Shown here piece by piece: positions 8,230 to 16,500 of a stretch of DNA of 64,000 nt. Source of the DNA: Clostridium sp. KNHs205 (GTDB taxonomy: Bacteria; Bacillota; Clostridia; Lachnospirales; Lachnospiraceae); contig NZ_JNLE01000003.1 in NCBI RefSeq assembly GCF_000702945.1, forward strand, positions 2,713,501-2,777,500, read 5' to 3'. A program made the position numbers and the translations under genes. The notes below the pieces were generated by a model, which searched no databases, was not told where the DNA came from, and worked only from the letters and a program-made list of their open reading frames with translations. Numbering within the stretch: the stretch's first letter is position 1; every line of letters begins with the position of its first letter.

Positions 8230-8670
8230 AAAACCTCCGGGCGTTGGCTGAAATGTGCTATTAAATGGGAAATTATTACTGTGTAGTATGTCCTTTGATA
8301 AATATTACTGTTATAGTATAGTAAAAAAATAATTGCATTACAAGATATTTATAAGGAGAAAATATATGCCGGTTTAAGTTTTTCACCGCTGATCAAATAC
8401 GGGAACACTTAAAGTTTAAGCCTATTTAATACTGAGAAGTAAAAGGTTGGGAGATATATAAATTCCACTTATAAGTGAAGGAAAATATATGTGGGTAAAA
8501 AATTCCTGAAAACGAAATTCAGACCTTTTATTAAAAGTGCAACCTAATACATGTTTGTAAAGGGAATGTCACTTATGTGCTAATTCATGGCGTAATAATG
8601 ATAGAATTGCAGAGTTGTCTATGCTAGGATGAAGAGGAAGAATAAAATTATGACTTACTAGGAGGCATTT
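8230..8670. other. divergent regulatory region between AraC and GH43 genes
   Basis: 441 bases. A promoter-like TTGATA (8295-8300), 16-base spacer, TATAGT (8317-8322) reads towards GH43 but would give a leader near 340 bases. No clear operator repeats were found, and the rest is AT-rich. Confidence 0.4.
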
Positions 8671-10002
8671 ATGGCAAATCCCTTTCTTCCCCTGTGGGAG
8701 TATATCCCCGACGGTGAACCCAGAGTATTCGGAGACCGTGTATATGTATATGGTTCTCACGATAATGCAGGCTCTGACCACTTTTGTGATTATAAACTGA
8801 AGGTATGGTCTGCACCGCTAAATGACTTAAACAAATGGGAGTGTCACGGTGACAGCTTTCATACACGCAAAGACAGAGACCACGAGTCAGATACCCACTG
8901 GACAGAGAATGATCTCTTTGCACCGGATGTAGTTGAAAAGGACGGTAAATATTATCTCTATGCATATATAATCGGAGCAGTTGGCTGTGTGGCAGTCAGT
9001 GACAGGCCGGAAGGTCCCTTTAAACTGCTATCCAGATATCAGTACAGGATACCGGAAGGAAAAGGCGAAGATTGTTTTGGCAGCGGCTGGTTCATAGATC
9101 CGGGCGTTTTAGTGGATGATGACGGAAAGGTATACATATACTGCGGTTATGAGCGTTCTTTTATTGCAGAAATCAACCCGGAGAACATGTATGAAATTAT
9201 TGATGGAACCTATCAGGATGATATTATCCCGGTAGAAGAGCCCTTTACCTTCTTTGAAGCCTGTTCACCCAGAAAAGTGGGGGATACCTATTACCTAATT
9301 TATTCTCCCAGAAAAGGCAACAGACTTGTATATGCCACTTCCAAATCTCCAAAGGGACCCTTTGAATATCGAGGGATTATAGTGGATAACGGGCAGGACT
9401 ATCCTGCGGGGAATAATCATGGTTCTATCTGTTGCATCAATGGACAATGGTATATTTTTTATCATCGCATGACAAACAATACCATTATGTCAAGACGGGC
9501 CTGTGTTGAAAAGATAAACATACTGCCAGACGGCAGCATACCTCAGGTGGAGATGACCTCTTTGGGATTTGAGGAAGCTTTATCACCATATAAAATAACA
9601 CTGGCAGAAACCGCTTGTGTTTTAAAAGGCGGAGCCTTTATTACTGAAAAGAATATATTTGAAAGACCTGTAACTGCCATTACCAGCGGTTGTATTATCG
9701 GCTATAAATATTTTGATTTTGGGGAAGATTACTCCAGTCTTACAATGGACTTAGTCGTAAAAGTCAGTGGGACAGGCTGCAAATCAAAAATCAGGATATT
9801 ACTCGATGATTATGAGAATGGTGAAGAAATCGGAGTATGTGATATCGGCGCTGACAGCGGCAGCTATCAGACAGCGGTGAAGGTGGTTACAGGCAGGCAT
9901 GGGGTTTTTTTCCAGGTGCAGGATTGCGTTACAGGCTGGACAGCGGATATGTTTAAAGGAAGGCATTTATTTGAGTTGGAATCTTTTGTATTTATAAAAT
10001 AA
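8671..10002 (+). CDS. GH43 family glycosidase (arabinofuranosidase/xylosidase type)
   Basis: A 443-residue family 43 five-bladed beta-propeller glycosidase, an inverting enzyme acting on xylan or arabinan oligosaccharides. The three catalytic acids are visible: Asp14 in IPDGEPRV (base), Asp143 in WFIDPGVLVDDDG (pKa modulator) and Glu196 in FFEACSP (acid). Residues about 300-443 form a beta-rich C-terminal domain resembling CBM6-like or GH43-associated sandwich domains. There is no signal peptide, so it likely works in the cytoplasm. ATG follows AGGAGG. It is divergent from an AraC regulator and its 3' side is followed by an insertion sequence. Exact linkage specificity is not readable from sequence. 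Confidence 0.9.
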   Translation: MANPFLPLWEYIPDGEPRVFGDRVYVYGSHDNAGSDHFCDYKLKVWSAPLNDLNKWECHGDSFHTRKDRDHESDTHWTENDLFAPDVVEKDGKYYLYAYIIGAVGCVAVSDRPEGPFKLLSRYQYRIPEGKGEDCFGSGWFIDPGVLVDDDGKVYIYCGYERSFIAEINPENMYEIIDGTYQDDIIPVEEPFTFFEACSPRKVGDTYYLIYSPRKGNRLVYATSKSPKGPFEYRGIIVDNGQDYPAGNNHGSICCINGQWYIFYHRMTNNTIMSRRACVEKINILPDGSIPQVEMTSLGFEEALSPYKITLAETACVLKGGAFITEKNIFERPVTAITSGCIIGYKYFDFGEDYSSLTMDLVVKVSGTGCKSKIRILLDDYENGEEIGVCDIGADSGSYQTAVKVVTGRHGVFFQVQDCVTGWTADMFKGRHLFELESFVFIK

Positions 10003-10116
10003 CAGCAATCAGAAGTAACTAACATGAAAGTAAAACTTAGCCAATGAATATATATCATTACATTTTATTGGAAAAGAAGAAAAAATAGGAGGTGGTAAAG
10101 AGATACAAAAGAAATA

Positions 10117-11722
10117 TTAAGTACTCAAACTTCGCACATGGATTTTAGCTATGCACCTTGAAAATTCAATACCTGGCAGTAATTAAGTTGTCAATGTTCA
10201 GCTCGTTTTACGCTGCTAGTAAGCGTTCCTTTAGTACCGATGGAATCGCACTCATGAATGCATCCGTGAGTTCACAGATTTTTTCGTCTGATAGCTCACA
10301 ATCATTTACAAGCAGTGCTCTGAACATTTGAAGCATCACTTGAAAGGCCTGAATCCATGTGATATCAGACAATTCGTCAGAAAAGTATAAGAATAACTCA
10401 CCTAGAGAACGTTCATCCTTTGTTTCCCGATTCTCAACGGATAACATCATATATCTGGTGAAAACAACCGCTACATGGGCAGTCATTGCGTCATAAGAAA
10501 GTGAATGACATTCTTTGCTGAGTCTAAGATAACTTTTACAAATTTTAAAGAATACTTCGATATCCCATCGTTTTCCGTAAATGCGGATGATTTCATCCTC
10601 ATCAATCGTTATGTCGGTGGAGATTATGCAGAGATATTCCTTACGATTGTTTTTATTCCGGACATAAATTACTTTAGCAGGTACGGTTTCTCCGTCTTTG
10701 ATAACATCTACCATAACAGACAATAGGAATCGCGATTTACCACGACGCTTCTTATTCTGATTATAGATTTTCGGCAAGGATATATCTGTACCATTATAGC
10801 GGAAGAACATTTTTGGTGTCCTCTTAACCATAGCCACAACATCATAACCGATTTCCTTCACGGCATGTATTGTGCTAGGGGATGTAAACCAACTATCAAA
10901 CAGGACATATTTTGCTGGAATGGATGCTATTTTGGCAGATTCCAACAGCTTCAACATGGCTTTCGTACCCTTGGTCATAGAAAGTTTACGACGTTTATAT
11001 CCCGCTGTTCTTTTATCCAGTATTGCTGCTTCATTGATACGTTTTTTCTGTTTCTCGGAAGTCAGAAGAATGCTGTTAATTGGCAGAAATGTGCTTCCAT
11101 CTGACCACCCGAGTGTCAGCATACGAAATCCGTAACGGTACGCATGTTTCGCATGGTCATATACTTTAGCAAGAAGTTCTACCTTCTTTGAACGGCTTCG
11201 CTCAAACATCGAGTCATCAATAATCAGGACATTTACCCTGTTCTCATCATTCAGAGGAAGAATGGCATCCCTGATGATTCTGGAACAAAGCACCGATGTG
11301 AAGCGAATCCAGTTGATATGAATCATCTTCATAAAACGATAGACAGTATCCTTGGCAAAGGTCGGAGTATTTCGTCCTGTCAACATGTTCATATACATGC
11401 TTCTATTTGAAAAAATCAAAAGAAATAGATACTGATAAATCTCGGTTACAGGAAATCCTTTCGTTTTATATGCGTTAGCAGCCTTGAGAGCCGATGAAAG
11501 ATGAAATCTTGTAAAAAACTTTCTGATTGATGCAGAAATCTGGTTATCATTCTGGTTGTTTTGTGTTATACTTTTTGTCATAGCATGAACCTCCGATTGT
11601 TTGATTTTGTGTGGTAACTTAATTATAACAAAACCAGCGGTTTCATGCTATTTTTATGCCAGTTATTATTGAATTTTCAAGGTGCATAGGCACTTATTCA
11701 AGTGCGAAGTTTGAGTTAAGTA
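10117..11722 (-). mobile_element. complete IS4-family insertion sequence with 7-bp target duplication
   Basis: The element runs 10124-11715 (1592 bases). Its ends are perfect inverted repeats CTCAAACTTCGCAC (10124-10137) and GTGCGAAGTTTGAG (11702-11715). The direct repeat TTAAGTA flanks it at 10117-10123 and 11716-11722. A second, inner inverted repeat of 21 bases (10151-10171 and 11667-11687, beginning ATGCACCTTGAAAATTC) lies about 14-27 bases inside the ends. The single transposase gene is intact, suggesting a recent insertion between the GH43 and GH5 genes. Confidence 0.92.
10208..11581 (-). CDS. IS4-family DDE transposase
   Basis: A 457-residue transposase. The DDE triad is readable: Asp in LIIDDSMFERS (residue about 122), Asp in VLFDSWFTSP (about 230) and Glu in YGKRWDIEVFFKICK (about 350). 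The last segment fits the IS4 signature Y-x2-R-x3-E-x6-K exactly. It catalyses cut-and-paste transposition of its own element. ATG 11581 follows GGAGG. No frameshift or stop is present, so the gene looks functional. Short plus-strand ORFs inside it are antisense shadows. Confidence 0.93.
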   Translation of the reverse strand: MTKSITQNNQNDNQISASIRKFFTRFHLSSALKAANAYKTKGFPVTEIYQYLFLLIFSNRSMYMNMLTGRNTPTFAKDTVYRFMKMIHINWIRFTSVLCSRIIRDAILPLNDENRVNVLIIDDSMFERSRSKKVELLAKVYDHAKHAYRYGFRMLTLGWSDGSTFLPINSILLTSEKQKKRINEAAILDKRTAGYKRRKLSMTKGTKAMLKLLESAKIASIPAKYVLFDSWFTSPSTIHAVKEIGYDVVAMVKRTPKMFFRYNGTDISLPKIYNQNKKRRGKSRFLLSVMVDVIKDGETVPAKVIYVRNKNNRKEYLCIISTDITIDEDEIIRIYGKRWDIEVFFKICKSYLRLSKECHSLSYDAMTAHVAVVFTRYMMLSVENRETKDERSLGELFLYFSDELSDITWIQAFQVMLQMFRALLVNDCELSDEKICELTDAFMSAIPSVLKERLLAA

Positions 11723-11957
11723 CTTAAAATACCAGGGGAGTACTTATATTGGGTTCTTTTTGCTCCAATTAACACAGTTTAATATCCACATATCTTAGCT
11801 CATGCATCTTACAAACAGAATTACATATCTGTATGCAGAATAAATAGGTGTTCGTTAGAACCAGGGGCATTCCAGACTCAATATAAGGCATAAAGTATCT
11901 TAATTTAAGAATTTCTTTGTAAAACGGATAATGATTTATTAATAAGGAGGTATTTAT

Positions 11958-14294
11958 ATGGTTAAACGTAAGTCTATCAGAAGCTATATACTGGCATTGG
12001 GGTTGCTGGTTGCTATGCTTGCTTCAGCTTTTTATTCCATGATGCCTGTTATGGCGGAACAGACCACCAATTTTGATCAGTTAAACCAGCAGCAGCTTGT
12101 AGCTGCCATGGGCACGGGCTGGAATCTGGGGAACACCATGGAGGCCTTTAGTGACTATGGGCCTAATGAAGAAATGTGGGGAAATCCGAAAGTTACCAGT
12201 CAACTTTTTACAGCAGTAAAGAATGCCGGGTTTAACACCGTCCGGATACCGGTTACTTTATTAAAAGCAATCGGGCCTGCACCTGATTATACCATTGATT
12301 CGGCTTGGTTAGCCAGAGTTAAGGAAGTGGTTGATTATGCCTATAGCCAGGGGCTTTATGTAATTCTTGACGGTGTACACGGTGACGGATACCATACCAT
12401 AAATGGTGCATGGCTTTTAGTAACAGAAAGTGACCAGACAGCAGTCAGAGACAAGTATAAGAAAATCTGGCAGCAATATGCGAATACATTTAAAGACTAC
12501 GATGAACATTTAATCTTTGAATCCATGAATGAAGTGTTTGACGGTAATTATTATGATCCTGACCCGGTATTATATCAGAATCTCAATGCTTATAATCAGA
12601 TATTTGTCGATACTATAAGACAATCCGGCGGAAATAATGCTTCACGCTGGTTATTGGTTCCTGGCTGGAATACCAATATCGACCATATGACACAGGATTT
12701 TGGATTTGTAATTCCAACTGATAGTTACCGCTCAGCTGCCATACCCTCTAATGAGAAGAGAATTATGATCTCAGCTCATTATTATTCACCCTATGAATTC
12801 ACCCTTGATAACAGCAGTTCCATTACCCAATGGGGTTCCATAGCCACCGATCCCTCTAAAAAATCCAACTGGGGACAGGAAGATTATATGGATTCACAGC
12901 TGTCACAAATGTATCAGACCTTTGTAAGAAACGGTTATCCGGTTGTAATAGGTGAATACTGTGCAACGGATAAAACCGATAAAGATGCAAGTAATAACAC
13001 CTATCGTGCTTATTTCAATAAAATATTGAATACTGTCTGCAAGAAATATGGAGCCGTACCGGTGTACTGGGATATCGGAGCTTATGGTCCCGGCGGCTCC
13101 GGAATCATTGACAGAAGGACTTATGCGATAGTACAGCCGGCAATACTTGAAGGAATTATGAGCGGAATAAATTCAACAGTTACTCCTACTCCCACCCCGA
13201 CGCCAACTCCTACTCCGGGAGGCAGCGGACCTAAAATTTCAGTACTGTACAAATGCGGGGATACCAGCGCTTCCTCAAGAGGGATTCGTTTTAGTTTACA
13301 GGTTAGGAATGACGATAACACAGCGGTTTCTCTTTCTGATGTAAAGGTCCGTTACTGGTATACAAGAGATGATGGGAAATGGCAGTCCTTTAACTGCTAT
13401 TATGCCGTAGTCGGTTCCGGTAATGTATATGGAAATATGGTTAGAATACCCCTTTCTTCAGCTTACAGTACAGCCGATTTTTATTCGGAAGTGGGCTTTA
13501 CAAGCAGTGCGGGAGTCCTGAATCCCGGAGCCGGCAGCGGTGAGCTGCAGATTACCTTAACGAAATATGACAATTCCAAATATAATCAAGCCAATGATTA
13601 CTCTTTTGATTCCGGTAAAGTAGATTATGGGCAGAATCTGAAAATAACTGCCTATGTAAAGGGGGTTCTGGTATATGGCACCGAACCGGGTGGCACCACT
13701 CCGGTAACACCTACCCCTTCCGTAACGGTAACACCAACAGTAACCCCCACAGTGACTGTGACACCTACAGTGACTGTGACACCTACAGTGACGGTAACCC
13801 CGACTCCCACAGTAACCCCCACACCTACTATAACTCCAATACCTGGCGGAAACATTAAGCTACAATTCTTTAATGGCAACACAACAGCTTCCACCAATAC
13901 TTTGTATCCAAACTTTAAAATTGTTAATACCGGTACAACAAGTATTAACCTTTCTGATGTGAAGTTAAGATATTACTTTACAAAAGATGGTGCCAATGCT
14001 GCCAGTTATGCTTGCGACTGGGCATCGGCAGGCAGCGGGAAGATCACCGGTACTTTTGCAAGTTTATCGAAGACAAATGCTGACGCTTATCTGGAAATAA
14101 GCTTTAATAGTTCAGCCGGAACCCTTGCAGCAGGAGCAGAGACTGAGATAAAGGGAAGAGTATGGAAGTCAGACTGGTCAAATTTTACACAGTCAAATGA
14201 TTATTCCTTTAATGCCACAGCAACAAATTATATGGATTGGAATAATGTTACCGGCTATATTGCCGGTACACTGAAATGGGGAACAGAACCTTAA
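11958..14294 (+). CDS. secreted GH5 endoglucanase with two CBM3-like modules
   Basis: A 778-residue secreted cellulase. Residues 1-33 are a signal peptide (KRK n-region, hydrophobic core, PVMA cleavage site). Residues about 40-400 are a GH5 catalytic domain with the GTGWNLGNTMEAF opening typical of clostridial endoglucanases; Glu192 in MNEVF is the acid/base and Glu333 in VIGEYCA the nucleophile. A Pro-Thr linker (about 408-420) leads to a CBM3-like module (about 425-574), then a second Val-Thr-Pro repeat linker (577-630) and a second CBM3-like module (632-778). It would cut crystalline or amorphous cellulose outside the cell. There is no dockerin, so it is a free enzyme. AAGGAGG precedes ATG. 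The IS lies 240 bases upstream. Confidence 0.93.
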   Translation: MVKRKSIRSYILALGLLVAMLASAFYSMMPVMAEQTTNFDQLNQQQLVAAMGTGWNLGNTMEAFSDYGPNEEMWGNPKVTSQLFTAVKNAGFNTVRIPVTLLKAIGPAPDYTIDSAWLARVKEVVDYAYSQGLYVILDGVHGDGYHTINGAWLLVTESDQTAVRDKYKKIWQQYANTFKDYDEHLIFESMNEVFDGNYYDPDPVLYQNLNAYNQIFVDTIRQSGGNNASRWLLVPGWNTNIDHMTQDFGFVIPTDSYRSAAIPSNEKRIMISAHYYSPYEFTLDNSSSITQWGSIATDPSKKSNWGQEDYMDSQLSQMYQTFVRNGYPVVIGEYCATDKTDKDASNNTYRAYFNKILNTVCKKYGAVPVYWDIGAYGPGGSGIIDRRTYAIVQPAILEGIMSGINSTVTPTPTPTPTPTPGGSGPKISVLYKCGDTSASSRGIRFSLQVRNDDNTAVSLSDVKVRYWYTRDDGKWQSFNCYYAVVGSGNVYGNMVRIPLSSAYSTADFYSEVGFTSSAGVLNPGAGSGELQITLTKYDNSKYNQANDYSFDSGKVDYGQNLKITAYVKGVLVYGTEPGGTTPVTPTPSVTVTPTVTPTVTVTPTVTVTPTVTVTPTPTVTPTPTITPIPGGNIKLQFFNGNTTASTNTLYPNFKIVNTGTTSINLSDVKLRYYFTKDGANAASYACDWASAGSGKITGTFASLSKTNADAYLEISFNSSAGTLAAGAETEIKGRVWKSDWSNFTQSNDYSFNATATNYMDWNNVTGYIAGTLKWGTEP
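13186..13217 (+). repeat. Pro-Thr linker microsatellite in GH5 gene
   Basis: Short coding repeat of alternating Pro and Thr codons linking the catalytic domain to the first cellulose-binding module. Confidence 0.7.
13700..13845 (+). repeat. Val-Thr-Pro linker repeat in GH5 gene
   Basis: Near-identical 18-base units (ACTGTGACACCTACAGTG type) code for TVTVTP repeats between the two CBM3-like modules. Repeat identity suggests recent expansion by slippage. Confidence 0.75.
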
Positions 14295-14321
14295 GTTCGT
14301 ATCTGAAATAATTATACTATT

Positions 14322-14364
14322 AGAAAGAACCTGCAACAGGTAATTACTGTTGCAGGTTCTTTCT
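14322..14364 (+). terminator. intrinsic terminator of GH5 gene
   Basis: Perfect stem AGAAAGAACCTGCAACA / TGTTGCAGGTTCTTTCT with a 9-base loop. It ends in TTCTCCTTT rather than a clean T run, but the symmetric A and T flanks are terminator-like. Confidence 0.75.
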
Positions 14365-14665
14365 CCTTTAAAGCGAACAGAACAAAAGGTATATCAATAG
14401 ATGTCCTTTGATTTCATCAGGTAAGGTTTAAATTCATCAGTGGTAAGATTTTCTTGTTAAAATTCATGAGTCTGATATAATAATAAGTCATAGATGCATT
14501 TAATTATAATGTTATAATAGAATCCATTATATTGGTACAATATATTTTATAAAACCTTTAGTAACTTTTATTAATAATTGCAAGTAATGCATTAATCGTA
14601 ATAAACTTTAAAGAGTTGAGTATCATAAGGCCGGTGTTTCACAAGGGGATTGCGAACCATTTAAT
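14365..14665. other. AT-rich intergenic region
   Basis: 301 bases between the GH5 terminator and the tandem repeat. No gene, promoter or structure is recognised. Confidence 0.5.
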
Positions 14666-14917
14666 GGCTAAGCCCAGCAAATAGTAAACCCTGTAAGTAG
14701 CTAAGCCTAGCAAATAGTAAACCCAGTAAACAGCTAAGTCCAGTACACAGCTAAACCCAGTAAACAGCTAAGCCCAGTAAACAGCTAAACCCAGTAAACA
14801 GCTAAGCCCAGCAAATAGTTAAGCCCGGTAAATAGCTAAGCCCAGTAATAGCTAAACTCAATAAATGGCTAAACCCGGTAAATAGCTAAATCTGATAACC
14901 AACTAAGAGCAAAAAAT
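14666..14917. repeat. 17-bp tandem repeat array, about 15 copies
   Basis: Units of consensus AGCTAARCCCAGTAAAC (mostly 17 bases, three of 16) repeat about 15 times. The central copies are nearly identical and the edges diverge. R alternates G and A in the central units. The length is not a multiple of three and TAA recurs, so it is not coding. It ends 38 bases before the start of the next gene and therefore lies in its promoter or leader region. Confidence 0.9.
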
Positions 14918-14955
14918 AAGCCAAGCCCTACTAACTACGAAAAGGAAATCCGAGA

Positions 14956-15603
14956 ATGAAAAAGAAATTTATATTTACAATAGTTTTAATAATAGTTTTG
15001 TTTGCTGCAATTATCTATTGCATCCGTCCGGTTGAGAAATTTAATGATACTTCCACAGAGCAAGTCTCCCTGAAAGAAATCATGAAAGAGAAAATGCTGG
15101 ATTCCATTACAGGGATGTTAAACAATTCCTCTAAAGAGTTTCAGTTTGAATTATCGGAAAAAGATATGAACAATATTATTTATATGAATATGGATAAGTT
15201 AAAAAGCAAGAAAATAGACAGTGTTCATTGCACCATACATAATGGTGAAGTTTACTTTTATGCAGATACAAAGTTATTTTCTTTATTTCCTGCACAGTTA
15301 ATCTTAAAGACTGATCTCACAGTAACTGATAATGCTCTGCAGGTAAAAATAAACAAAGCATATATCGGAAGAATACCGGTAATAAAAAGTTTAATAACAG
15401 ATAATCTGAAAAATAAAATTGATAAAGTGAATATTGATGAAGAAACCTCAGTTATTTCAATACCTATAACTATGCCGGAAGCAGTCACAATAGAAGATTT
15501 TCAGACTACAGACAGGATTAATTTTAAGGTAGCAATCTCAATAAAATCCTTAAGTGATGTAATTGAAATAGTTGAATATTTTGGTGGTAAATTAATGAAA
15601 TAA
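14956..15603 (+). CDS. membrane-anchored DUF2140 (YpmS-like) protein
   Basis: A 215-residue protein with one N-terminal membrane segment (residues 4-22, hydrophobic after MKKK) and an extracytoplasmic remainder. The body has alternating beta strands with segments such as FQFELSEKDMNNIIY and VYFYADTKLFSLFPAQLILKTDLTV, like the DUF2140/YpmS family of unknown function. RBS AAAGGAAATC is moderate. The upstream 17-bp repeat array may affect expression. No enzymatic motif is visible. The family assignment rests on overall pattern and is moderate. Confidence 0.55.
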   Translation: MKKKFIFTIVLIIVLFAAIIYCIRPVEKFNDTSTEQVSLKEIMKEKMLDSITGMLNNSSKEFQFELSEKDMNNIIYMNMDKLKSKKIDSVHCTIHNGEVYFYADTKLFSLFPAQLILKTDLTVTDNALQVKINKAYIGRIPVIKSLITDNLKNKIDKVNIDEETSVISIPITMPEAVTIEDFQTTDRINFKVAISIKSLSDVIEIVEYFGGKLMK

Positions 15604-15649
15604 AAAAATAATAGTACGTTTAATGAAATAGAATAATTATATTTTTATT

Positions 15650-15693
15650 AACCAGTGTAACGGAAAACTTACTTTCCCTACACTGGTTTTTTG
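15650..15693 (+). terminator. intrinsic terminator after DUF2140-like gene
   Basis: Stem AACCAGTGTA / TACACTGGTT followed by TTTTTGTT. Confidence 0.85.
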
Positions 15694-15795
15694 TTGTCTG
15701 TGCAGGTTCATCTGACCCGTCGTATAAGGATTTTGTCAGGAAATATCACTATTCTGCGGTCTTGTCCCTGCTGTATGTCCTTTGAAAATATTCCA

Positions 15796-15804
15796 TGCTA
15801 TAAT
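15796..15804 (+). promoter_or_regulatory. extended -10 promoter for pgmB-GH3 operon
   Basis: TGCTATAAT carries the TG extension and a consensus -10 hexamer (15799-15804). Transcription would begin near 15811, downstream of the TTG at 15782 and about 30 bases before the AGAGGAG ribosome site at 15827-15833. Confidence 0.55.
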
Positions 15805-15841
15805 AAGCCCACAAACAAAGGAAAAGAGAGGAGCTGAGCTT

Positions 15842-16483
15842 ATATATAAAGCAGTGATATTTGATTTGGATGGTGTTATTGTATCGACAGATGAGTATCA
15901 TTATCTGGCGTGGAAAACCATTGCTGAGAATGAAGAAATCTACTTTGACAGGAAGATCAATGAAGGGCTTCGGGGTGTTAGTCGTATGGAAAGCCTGGAA
16001 ATTATGTTGAGAAAAGCAGACCGGGAATATACAGCACAGGAAAAAGAGGTACTGGCCTATGAGAAAAATGAAATCTATAAAAAGCTGCTTGAACAGGTGA
16101 CACCGGAGGATATCTTACCCGGTGTAAGAGATATCCTGACACTTCTGAAACAGAAGCAGATAAAGACCGCAATAGGTTCTTCCAGTAAAAATGCTGTATT
16201 TATTCTTAACAGAATCGGACTGAGGGAATCCTTTGATGCAATAGCTGACGGAAATGATATTAAAAAAAGTAAACCAGACCCCGAGGTATTTCTTACAGCT
16301 GCCAGAAAGCTGGGGGTAATACCTCATGAATGCCTGGTGGTGGAAGATGCCTGGGCAGGGATTGATGGGGCTGTCGCAGCAGGAATGGGAGCTCTTGGAG
16401 TAGGGTATGCTGCATTTTACCATAAGGCGCAGTTTAAAGGCAAAGCTTTAACCGATGTTAACCTGGAGGAAATCATTAAATAA
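15842..16483 (+). CDS. pgmB: beta-phosphoglucomutase, HAD family
   Basis: Converts beta-glucose-1-phosphate to glucose-6-phosphate, linking disaccharide phosphorolysis to glycolysis. The HAD motifs are clear: FDLDGV with nucleophile Asp8 and Asp10, a cap helix GLRGVSRMESLEIML, GSSSKN (motif II) and KSKPDPEVF plus VVEDAWAGIDGA (motifs III/IV). The chosen start is ATA at 15842, 8 bases after AGAGGAG. No ATG, GTG or TTG lies between the promoter and the catalytic strand except GTG 15854, which is too far from the ribosome site and would cut the first strand. With ATA the protein has 213 residues and its Asp8/Asp10 numbering equals that of the well-studied lactococcal enzyme. GH3 follows by 17 bases in one operon. 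The TTG at 15782 would sit upstream of the likely transcription start. Confidence 0.88.
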   Translation: MYKAVIFDLDGVIVSTDEYHYLAWKTIAENEEIYFDRKINEGLRGVSRMESLEIMLRKADREYTAQEKEVLAYEKNEIYKKLLEQVTPEDILPGVRDILTLLKQKQIKTAIGSSSKNAVFILNRIGLRESFDAIADGNDIKKSKPDPEVFLTAARKLGVIPHECLVVEDAWAGIDGAVAAGMGALGVGYAAFYHKAQFKGKALTDVNLEEIIK

Positions 16484-16500
16484 CAGAAAGGGAGAGAAGA

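Noticed and set aside
10505-11135. Plus-strand ORFs inside the insertion sequence
   Set aside because: All are antisense to the intact transposase and have no start signals.
13121-13897. Minus-strand ORFs rich in Gly-Val
   Set aside because: They are antisense reads of the Pro-Thr and Val-Thr-Pro linkers of the GH5 gene.
14666-14917. Repeat array as a CRISPR
   Set aside because: The 17-base units are contiguous, with no unique spacers and no cas genes nearby.
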